Assembly (NCBI GenBank): GCA_026686845.1
Contig: JAIVEN010000004.1
Span: 15,780,827 to 15,844,826, forward strand
Origin: Adenanthera pavonina
Lineage: Eukaryota; Streptophyta; Magnoliopsida; Fabales; Fabaceae
Length of the DNA stretch: 64,000 nt
Reading direction: 5' to 3'
The first letter of the stretch is position 1, and the number at the start of each line of letters is the position of its first letter. The translations under genes were made by a program, and so were the position numbers. The notes beneath the pieces are model-generated. The model was not told where the DNA came from. It saw only the letters and a program-made list of their open reading frames with translations, and did no database searches. Positions 1-8,094 of this stretch are shown one piece after another.

Positions 1-253
1 TCTTCTCCTTATCTTTACTTTTTAGCTTGCTCTGTTTTACACGTTGTTTCCATTACACTGTGCTATCTTCACCCATTTCACTTTGTGCAGAAAAATTTCA
101 ATCTTCCCAATTCACCCCCCTTCTTGGGAAGTCAGCCTTGCTAACAAGTGGTATCAGAGACTGGTTTCCCATTCAAAGGATCTCACAGTCCGGGAATTAA
201 GATGGCTGGCTTTGGAGAGAGCATACTTCCTGAGGGGAACAACACTAACAGAC
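1..253 (+). mobile_element. Fragment of an upstream SIRE-type copia element (element 0): LTR tail, PBS, gag start
   Basis: Bases 1-146 match the last part of the SIRE LTRs found at 254-2113 and 10524-12375. They are followed by the primer-binding site TGGTATCAGAGA at 149-160 and a gag start codon at 202 (MAGFGESILPEGNNTNR). The gag reading then runs straight into the start of another LTR at 254. In details such as the run around 60-110, the LTR tail is closer to the LTR at 10524-12375 than to the adjoining 5' LTR. I infer that this is the left end of a second SIRE copy into which the next element inserted. Confidence 0.85.
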
Positions 254-484
254 TGTTGAATCAAGAGTTTTGATGATTTCAAACCAACACTCAAGAGCTT
301 GGATTGTAGATATCAAAGAAGAACAAAGCTATTTCAAATGAAGATTTACTGAGTATTTGCTGTTAGATCTCTTATAGGATCTTTAGTTTTTGATATGATT
401 GGGTAAAAGATTTTGATTTGAAGAAAAGATGTTTTCAAACTTTGATTTTATGTTAAATCTTTGAATATTTGAAAAACACCTACA

Positions 485-1445
485 AACAGACGAAGGTTGA
501 GAGTTTAAACTGAACTGTCAAGTTAGAAATTCGAATTTTGCCTTTGGAAATTCGAATTTCGAGCTAAAACTGAATAAGTCTGAAGAGACTGCTCTCTGTC
601 AGACGAATTTTGGTTGTTCAAAATTCGAATTTTCATCTAGCCTGAAAAGAGGCCTTTTGTAACAGACGAACTTCATACTTTCAAAATTCGAATTTCAAGT
701 AAAATGAAGTTTGTGAAAATCAAAGAAATTCATCTGAAACTATGATAAAGTGCATCTGAAATCAAAATGAAATTAAGTTTGATAAATGCTCTCTGACAGA
801 CGAATTTTGAAGTTCCAACATTCGAATTTTCATATAAGTCTGAAAAATGCTTCTTTACAACAGACGAACTTTGGGTTTTCAAAATTCGAATTTCAAACAA
901 AACAAAACTTGAGAAAATTGAAGAAATTCGTCTGAAACTATGTTAAAGTTCACCTGAGATCAAAAGTGATTTCAGTTTCAAAACTGCTCTCTGACAGACG
1001 AACTTTGAGCATTGAAATTCGAATTTCAGAAGCTAAGTTCTTGAGTCTATTGAAATGAAACATTGACATACGAATGATAAGAACTTGCAACATTCGAATG
1101 ATGAAATGAGTCTGAAAAGAGTTTCTCTGACAGAGGAATTTCGCCTTTCCAAAATTCGAATTTCGAAGAAAGTTATCTACTGTGTCTCTTTAAACGTTCA
1201 ATGGACAGACGAATTTTGGGGATCCAAAATTCGAATTTCGAAGGCACTGTAGAAAATTGAAAACACTGTTCATACTTAACCGAAAACTTTCTTCTTGAAA
1301 ATTCGTATGTCACATTGTGAAAATGTTTTGTAAGTTTCAAAATTCGAATTTCACTTCATGAACAGACGAACTTTGTGCTGTAACGTTGGAAGCTTTAATC
1401 TTCGGTTCCTTCAAAATTCGTCTGTTGGCCAACCAAAATTCGAAT
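485..1445 (+). repeat. Array of ACAGACGAA / AATTCGAATT mini-hairpin units in the LTR
   Basis: About a dozen copies of the palindromic core ATTCGAAT alternate with about ten copies of CAGACGAA, at intervals of roughly 70-100 bp. In many units the two motifs can pair: CGAATTTTG, a 4-8 nt loop, then CAAAATTCG. The clearest is 1210-1233, a perfect 10-bp stem with a 4-nt loop. The same array is present in the 3' LTR (about 10756-11720) and, more decayed, in element 2 (about 55935-56640). Whether it is bound by a factor, folds in RNA, or is only amplified sequence cannot be decided here. Confidence 0.8.
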
Positions 1446-1562
1446 TTCAGTATGTCAGAAACATTAAATGCGGTTGGTAAACGGATAGTTTTTCAGAGTA
1501 ACCGTTGAATAACTTCTCCAACGGATAGATTTAGTCTCTAACGGATATTTGAGACCTAAATC

Positions 1563-1570
1563 TATAAATA
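1563..1570 (+). promoter_or_regulatory. TATA box of the 5' LTR promoter
   Basis: TATAAATA lies downstream of the motif array and the AACGG repeats. It is conserved at 11825-11832 in the 3' LTR and at 56749-56756 in element 2. Position and conservation suit the U3/R boundary of an LTR promoter; the transcription start itself was not determined. Confidence 0.7.
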
Positions 1571-2115
1571 CAACATCATTTGAAGTTGTGGGTAACGAAT
1601 CAAACTTGTATATACCGAATTTCTGCTGAATCTTTTTCTCAAAAGCTTTTACCCTCTTATCTTCAAAACTTATACTTAAACTTTCACATCCACTCTTTAC
1701 AAGAGAGTTACTTCATTGTAATCAATCTATTCTTCATCTGGAAGATAGGTTTACTTGTGAGGGGTATTCACAAGGGGATTGGGAAGCACATAGTGAAAGT
1801 GCTTGGAGAGTTTGAAAGAGCTCAGAAACAGAGCAAACCCATGTACTGTGGCTTTAGCAAGAAGCCCACTGAAATTCTTGCTGTATAGTGGATAAATCTC
1901 AAGAGGTGTCTTGGGGACTGGATGTAGGTCAAGTGAATAGACCGAACCAGGATAAATCTCTGACTTCATTTCTCCTTATCTTTATTTTTCACCTTACTCT
2001 GTTTTACGCATTGCTTTCATTATACTGTGATATCTTCACTTACTTGACTTTGTGCAGAAAAATTTCAAACTTCCCAATTCACCCCCTCTCTTGGGAAGTC
2101 AGCCTTGCTAACAAG

Positions 2116-2127
2116 TGGTATCAGAGC
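2116..2127 (+). other. Primer-binding site (initiator Met tRNA)
   Basis: TGGTATCAGAGC starts two bases after the LTR end. It is the usual plant copia primer site, complementary to the 3' end of initiator methionine tRNA. Confidence 0.92.
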
Positions 2128-2168
2128 CCGGATTCCCATACAAAGGAACTCAAAGTCCAGGAATTAAG

Positions 2169-3968
2169 ATGGCTGGCTTTGGAGAGAGTATACTCCCTGA
2201 AGGGAACAATACTAACAGACCACCAGGCTTCAGTGGAGAGCATTATGGGTACTGGAAGATGAGAATGCAGATCTACCTCCAATCAATTGATCTTGACATC
2301 TGGTCAGTCATTGAAAAAGGGGATTTCGTTCCAATGGCTCTAACTGAAGGTGGAGGACACAAAGAGAAGCTGGAAGCAGAATGGAATGATGAGGACAGAA
2401 GGAGAGTCCTACTGAATTTCAAAGCAAAACACTGTTTAGTCAGCGCCCTGAATCAAGATGAATTCTACAGAGTCTCGCAATGCACCACTGCAAAAGGAAT
2501 ATGGGATACTCTGCAGATTGCTCATGAAGGAACATCTGGAGTCAGGGAGAACAGACTGAACACGTGCATTGGGGAGTATGAAAGCTTCAGAATGGCTGAA
2601 GGAGAAACTATAAAGGAGCTACAAAAGAGATTCACCCTCATTGTGAATCAACTCAAAAGCCTAGGAAAGGAATACACTCAGTCTGAGAAAGTAAGAAAAA
2701 TACTCAGAGCTCTCCCTCTGGAATGGCAGCCCAAGGTAACAGCTATAGAAGAAGCCAGAGGAGAATCTATGACTTCTGTCACAGCTCTCTTCGGCAGCCT
2801 TGAGGAATATGAAGGAAAAATCAAAGCGCTCAAGGAAGCTGGCCTGGACAGAAAGAAGAAAGGCCTTGCCCTCAAAGCTGCTGATGAAAAGGAAGAAGAA
2901 TCTGATGAAGGAGATGATCTGGATGAAGAAACTCTGGCAATGATGGTTAGAAAATTCGGAAGATTCTACAGCAAGAAGAAAAACAAGAGATTCTTCAAGA
3001 AAGGAGCAGCTGGAGAAAGCAAGAAAGAGACAAAAGAACCTGTGACTTGCTATGAATGCAAGAAGGAGGGACACATAAAGTGGGACTGCCCCCAATTCCT
3101 CAAGAAACAAGAAAAGGAAAAGAAAGCTGCTGATAAGGGAAAGAAGAAGAAGGCCTACATCTCATCTATATGGGGCAACAGCTCAGATGAGGAAGAAGAA
3201 GATGAGGATGAGATTGCCAACATTTGTCTGATGGCACTTGCTTCTGAAGAAGCCACACTCTCACATAGCAGTGATCAGGAAGAAGAGGTATATGAATCTG
3301 AACCTTCCTATTCTGAATTACTAGATGCATTTCATGAGCTTCATGATGAATTTATTAAAGTTGCTAAAGAACTAAAACTAGCAAAGAAAAAGATAATTAA
3401 GCTGGAGTCTCAAAGCATAGTTTCTGAAATTGCCTCTTTACCTCCTACTGAATCTGTTTGCTGCACCTCATGCACTGAACTTAAGCAAACTAATGATTAT
3501 CTAGTTAAAAGCATGTCTAGACTCACTAGAGGTAAAGATATGTTGTTTGCCTTGATGGGGAGCCAAAGAATATCACAAGGAAAAGCTGGTCTTGGCTATG
3601 ATCCATGTGCTGTCAAGGAAAAGATTAGGAAGAAAAATCAGAATATGTATATGAGACATTTTGTGCATGCTAACAATAATAAAAAGAAAAATGATGCATC
3701 ACCTCACATTGAAACATATGATCAACCAAGGCATGCTAAACAGAAGTATTATCTGCATTGTTTTCTTCCTACCACTCAATCTAGCAGTCCATTCATTACC
3801 TGTCATTTCTGTAACAAAAAGGGACATATTTCCAGTTCTTGTGCATTGAAGAAAAATGGATTAGGCAGGAAAACTAAATGGGTTCCCAAAGTTGCCTCTG
3901 CATCTAGGGAATTACTTACTGACCGAAAAGGACCCAAGCAAATTTGGGTACCTAAAAGGAAAACATAA
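2169..3968 (+). CDS. gag: Gag polyprotein of SIRE element 1
   Basis: The protein has 599 residues and would form the virus-like particle in the cytoplasm. I chose the start at MAGFGES because the same start occurs in the fragment at 202 and, as MAFIGES, in element 2; the frame is open upstream to 2115 but runs through the PBS. The N-terminal part is a copia gag domain of the UBN2 type (NRPPGFSG near residue 17). Acidic and lysine-rich segments follow. A first CCHC knuckle (CYECKKEGHIKWDC) lies near residue 294 and a second (CHFCNKKGHISSSC) near residue 545. The frame ends after GPKQIWVPK. No stop interrupts it, so this gag is still coding-competent. Pol follows in the -1 frame. Confidence 0.93.
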   Translation: MAGFGESILPEGNNTNRPPGFSGEHYGYWKMRMQIYLQSIDLDIWSVIEKGDFVPMALTEGGGHKEKLEAEWNDEDRRRVLLNFKAKHCLVSALNQDEFYRVSQCTTAKGIWDTLQIAHEGTSGVRENRLNTCIGEYESFRMAEGETIKELQKRFTLIVNQLKSLGKEYTQSEKVRKILRALPLEWQPKVTAIEEARGESMTSVTALFGSLEEYEGKIKALKEAGLDRKKKGLALKAADEKEEESDEGDDLDEETLAMMVRKFGRFYSKKKNKRFFKKGAAGESKKETKEPVTCYECKKEGHIKWDCPQFLKKQEKEKKAADKGKKKKAYISSIWGNSSDEEEEDEDEIANICLMALASEEATLSHSSDQEEEVYESEPSYSELLDAFHELHDEFIKVAKELKLAKKKIIKLESQSIVSEIASLPPTESVCCTSCTELKQTNDYLVKSMSRLTRGKDMLFALMGSQRISQGKAGLGYDPCAVKEKIRKKNQNMYMRHFVHANNNKKKNDASPHIETYDQPRHAKQKYYLHCFLPTTQSSSPFITCHFCNKKGHISSSCALKKNGLGRKTKWVPKVASASRELLTDRKGPKQIWVPKRKT

Positions 3969-6900
3969 ACTTTGTTTTACAGGTCTGTCTCAAAGCTAAG
4001 AAAAGCAACAAATGGTATATAGACAGTGCCTGCTCAAGTCACATGACTGGTGATAAGGAGAAGTTCATCACCCTTAGAGACAAGAAAGGAGGAAAGGTGG
4101 CCTTTGGAGGTGACCAATATGGCAAAATCATTGGTATTGGAATTGTGGGCAAAAATCCAGAAACATCCATTGAAAAGGTGCTGTTTGTGATTGGCCTCAA
4201 CCACAACTTACTAAGCGTGAGTCAGACCTGTGACAAAGGAAACTGGGTGCTGTTTGACTCAAAGTTTTACCTGGTCATCAGAAAAAGTGATCACAAAGTA
4301 ATCCTCAAAGCTCAAAGGGAAGGTAACTGTTATACTATTGACCTTGATGAACTTCCTCCCATGGACTCTGTATGTTTAATTAGTCAGAATAATGACAGTT
4401 GGCTATGGCATAGAAGATTAGCTCATGTCAACATGAATCAATTGTCTAAACTGATTAAAAATGAGCTAGTAACTGGTCTTCCTAAAATATCTTTTGAAAA
4501 GGATAAAGAATGTGATGCATGCCTAAGAGGAAAACAAACCAAAGCATCCTTCAAATCTAAAAATGTAATTACAACAACAAGACCACTTGAATTGTTGCAT
4601 ATGGACTTAATTGGACCATCTAGAGTGAAAAGTCTTGGTGGTAATCTGTATGTGCTTGTAATTGTAGATGATTACTCTAGATTCACTTGGACATTGTTTC
4701 TTTCCTCTAAAAGTGATACCTTTGATGCATTTGTAACCTTAGCTAAGAAAGTGCAAAATGAGAAATGTATTTCTATTGTGTCTATCAGGTCAGACCATGG
4801 AGGAGAATTTGAAAATGCATACTTCCTGGAGTATTGCAATGAGCATGGGATTGACCACAACTTCTCAGCACCAAGAACTCCTCAACAAAATGGAGTGGTG
4901 GAAAGGAAGAACAGAACAATTGGAGAGATGGCAAGAGCTATGCTGAATGAGAAGGAACTCCCTCAAGTGTTCTGGGCTGATGCAGTGAATACAGCAAGTT
5001 ACATCATAAACAGAGCCTACATCAGACCAATCCTTGGGAAGACTCCCTATGAGCTGTACAAAGGAAGAAAGCCAAATTTGTCACACCTCCAAGTGTTCGG
5101 GTGCAAATGCTTCATTCACAACAATGGGAAAGAAAATCTGGGTAAGTTTGATGCCAAATCCGATGAAGGTATATTTTTGGGCTATTCAAGTAGGAGTAAG
5201 GCTTATAGAGTTTATAATAAAAGATCAAACATAGTAGAAGAATCAGTGCATGTGGTTTGCATTGAAAATGAAGCTGTGTCAAAACATGAGGATGATCTAA
5301 CTATCAATTTTGAAAAACTGGGAATTTCTGACAAAAGTAAAACTGAACCTCCAAAGATATCTGAATCTATTGACATAGAGGAAGATGTCCAGGAGCAAGA
5401 GTCTAATGAAGAAAATAATGAAGAAACAACTCAAGAACTCCCTAGAGCTTGGAGATATCAAAGGAATCACCCTGTTGATCAAGTAATAGGGAATGTTCAA
5501 GAGAAAGTCAAAACCAGAAAACAGTTAAGGGATCAAATGCTCAACTGCGCTTTCATTTCTCAAATTGAACCTAAATGTGCTGAGGAAGCCTTAACTGATG
5601 ATTACTGGATTTTAGCTATGCAAGATGAACTAAATCAGTTTGAAAGAAATCATGTTTGGGATTTAGTGCCCAGGCCCAAAAATCATCCTGTTATTGGTAC
5701 CAAATGGGTTTTCAGAAATAAACTGGATGAATCTGGAACAATAATCAGAAATAAGGCTAGACTGGTTGCTAAAGGGTATAATCAGGAAGAAGGTATTGAT
5801 TTTGAAGAAACCTTTGCACCAGTAGCTAGACTAGAGGCTATAAGAATACTGCTAGCATATGCATGCATGAAAAATATTTTACTATATCAAATGGATGTAA
5901 AGAGTGCCTTATTAAATGGATATATCATGGAAGAAGTTTATGTAGATCAACCTCCTGGTTTTGAAGATTCTACAAAACCAAACCATGTTTATAAACTGAA
6001 GAAGGCTCTTTATGGTTTAAAACAAGCCCCTAGAGCATGGTATGAGAGGTTGAGCAATTTTCTAACTGAAAAAGGGTTTAATAGAGGCAAAGTTGACACA
6101 ACTTTATTCACTAAGAAAGAAAATATAGATTTACTGATTGTTCAAATCTATGTTGATGATATTATTTTCGGTGCTACTAATGAAACTCTTTGCAAGAAAT
6201 TTTCTGAGTTAATGCAGGGAGAATTCGAGATGTCCATGATGGGTGAACTTAACTTCTTCCTTGGGCTGCAAATCAGACAGCTTGATGATGGTATCTTTCT
6301 CAGTCAATCCAAGTATCTAAAGGAGCTGCTAAAGAAGTTTGGGATGGAGAATGCCAAGCCAATGGGAACACCTATGGCTACTACAACCAAACTAGACATG
6401 GATGAGAATGGGAAGATGTTTGACATTACTCAGTACAGGAGAATGATTGGATCTCTGCTGTACTTAACTGCCAGCAGACCTGACATTATGTTCAGTGTCT
6501 GCATGTGTGCAGGTTCCAATCATGCCCCAAAGAATCCCATGCAACAGCTGTGAAAAGAATTTTTAGATATCTTATTGGAACATCACAAATGGATCTTTGG
6601 TATCCAAAAGGCAATGGAGAAGACCTCAAAGGATACACGGATGCTGATTTTGCAGGATCTAAAACTGACAGAAAAAGCACAAGTGGAACCTGTTAGTTCC
6701 TTGGAGGATCCCTAGTTTCATGGTTCAGCAAAAAGCAAAACAGTGTAGCCTTATCTACTGCAGAAGCTGAGTATGTTGCAGCTGGAAGCTGTTGTGCCCA
6801 AGTCATCTGGATGAAACAGCAGCTTGAAGATCTTGAGATCAAAATAAAAGAGATACCAATCATGTGTGACAACCAAAGTGCTATAAATATCACCAAGAAT

Positions 6901-7098
6901 CCTATCATGCACTCAAGAACAAAGCATATTGAAGTCAGGCATCACTTCATAAGAGATCATGTTCTGAAAGGAGAGGTCAGATTGGAGTACATCCCAACAG
7001 AGGATCAAGTTGCTGATATACTCACAAAACCTCTGCCAGAAGACAGACTTTGTAAAATAAGGAGAGAATTGGGAATGGTAAACCCCAACGAACTGTAA
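3956..7098 (+). pseudogene. pol: Pol polyprotein of SIRE element 1 (PR-INT-RT-RNH), two lesions
   Basis: Domains in order: aspartic protease (WYIDSACSSHMTG near 4013), GAG-pre-integrase zinc finger (WHRRLAHVN ... CDACLRGK, 4400-4540), integrase core (DLIGP, DDYSRF, SDHGGEFEN ... QQNGVVERKNR, 4600-4920), reverse transcriptase (KARLVAKGYNQE, QMDVKSALLNG, YVDDIIFG, 5750-6180) and RNase H (DADFAGSKTDRKSTSG, STAEAEYVAA, SRTKHIEVRHHF, 6640-6960). The frame is open from 3956 only, because a TAA in this frame at 3953 closes it upstream. It is -1 relative to gag. Two breaks are visible: one base is missing at about 6510 (element 2 has GCAAGG where this copy has GCAGG), and a TAG at 6694-6696 stands where element 2 has CAG. 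All catalytic motifs remain. QMDVKSAL has Leu where copia RTs usually have Phe. Confidence 0.93.
3971..3982 (+). promoter_or_regulatory. Acceptor-like pyrimidine tract and AG at the gag-pol junction
   Basis: TTTGTTTTACAG lies just after the gag stop and just before the protease, in the pol frame. The equivalent place reads TTGTTTTGCAG in element 2 (ending 59163) and ends TTTTATAG in the reverse-strand copy (36206-36207). It resembles a plant 3' splice site; use of it is an inference. Confidence 0.4.
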
Positions 7099-8094
7099 GA
7101 TATTTTCATGCAATTCTGTCTTTAAAATTTTCAATATCAGAATCAATTCTAACTTGAGCTTCGGAGTATGTTTAATCTGAGGTGTAGGTGCTCCTTGTGA
7201 AAATCAATGGCAATAAACTTGAAGATTGGAGCACGTCAGAATGGAACAACCAGAAAATGGAGTAAATGATGTAAATCCTAAGTTTTGGATCCATTCTGTA
7301 AGTTTTTAAAGATGAAATTCGCATTTTAATGTATGATAGACGTATTTTGCTTCATAAAATGTGCTTCTGACATGGTCAATATGGTCAACATTCGAATTTT
7401 AGTTCACTAACAAACGAACTTCGGCCTGTTATGCCCTGGAACAGTTCTCTGTAATGCCTCAAAATTCGTCTGTTGAAACTTGAAAGTTTGAATTTTCAAA
7501 ATCAAAAATTTCAATATTATGTTTGTCCATCACTGCTACACAAATTATTACCTCCTAACATACGAATGTTGGACAATCTTTACACAGTAAGAAAATTCGA
7601 ATTTTCAGTTCAAAATTCGTCTGATGAATCATGTGCTACATGCTGAATTGTTAAAAGATACAGCTCTGCCTGTTTAATTCATCTGAATGATTGATAGTTC
7701 GATTGTTAACTGCCTTTTTCTATTCAACATTCGAACTTTGGTGGAACAAAATTCGTCTGTTGTCCTTGTATTGCTTGTTTCAAGCCACTGTCAGACAAAC
7801 TTTCAAAATGAAAATTCGTCTGTCAGTAAGCTGTGCTAAACGGTTTAACTTGTAACTGCCCGAAGTTTGAATTTTGGCCCCTCAAAATTCGTCTGTCAGA
7901 CGGTTACACACGTTAAATGCTACGGTTTTCCTCTGAACAGACGCAGCCCTATCTGTAACCTCTCTGAATCCGTTCTGATTCTTTCTTTAATCCTCTTAAC
8001 TCCTGTCCAAAAACCGTCATTCTTCACCATTTAAACTTCCATTCGCATCCTATAAACCCTTTCTTGATGTCATTCTGCTTCATTCCACTGAAAA
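7099..8094 (+). promoter_or_regulatory. Pol-env spacer with LTR-like motifs and TATA box (candidate internal promoter)
   Basis: No ORF of note lies in this 1 kb. From about 7380 to 7960 it repeats the LTR vocabulary: AATTCGAATT (7387, 7591) and AAATTCGTCTG (7461, 7613, 7749, 7813, 7885), the latter being the reverse complement of CAGACGAATTT. It also has AACGG/CGGTTA boxes and GTTAAATGC near 7912, like ATTAAATGC in the LTR. A TATAAA lies at 8051-8056, 39 bp before the env-like ATG. Element 2 keeps the same layout (62500-63239, TATAAA at 63195-63200). I infer a separate promoter for the env-like ORF; a plain untranslated spacer is the alternative. Confidence 0.5.

Larger units (their letters stand above)
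254..2113 (+). repeat. 5' LTR of SIRE element 1
   Basis: The repeat is 1860 bp, starts TG and ends CA, and lies directly before the PBS. It matches 10524-12375 along its whole length. It holds an array of ACAGACGAA and AATTCGAATT motifs (about 485-1445), AACGG repeats (about 1480-1540) and a TATA box at 1563-1570. Short ORFs in it (for example 1580-1888) are not supported as genes. Confidence 0.93.

Noticed and set aside
485..1445. Heat-shock elements in the LTR array
   Set aside because: GAA and TTC blocks are spaced by 0 or 1 base rather than the 2 needed for a standard heat-shock element.
485..1445. CRISPR-like array
   Set aside because: Repeats are short, variable and palindromic with irregular spacing, and the context is a plant retrotransposon.
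3945..3970. A -1 ribosomal slippery heptamer at the gag-pol junction
   Set aside because: The in-frame heptamers of elements 1 and 2 were read by eye and none fits X-XXY-YYZ.
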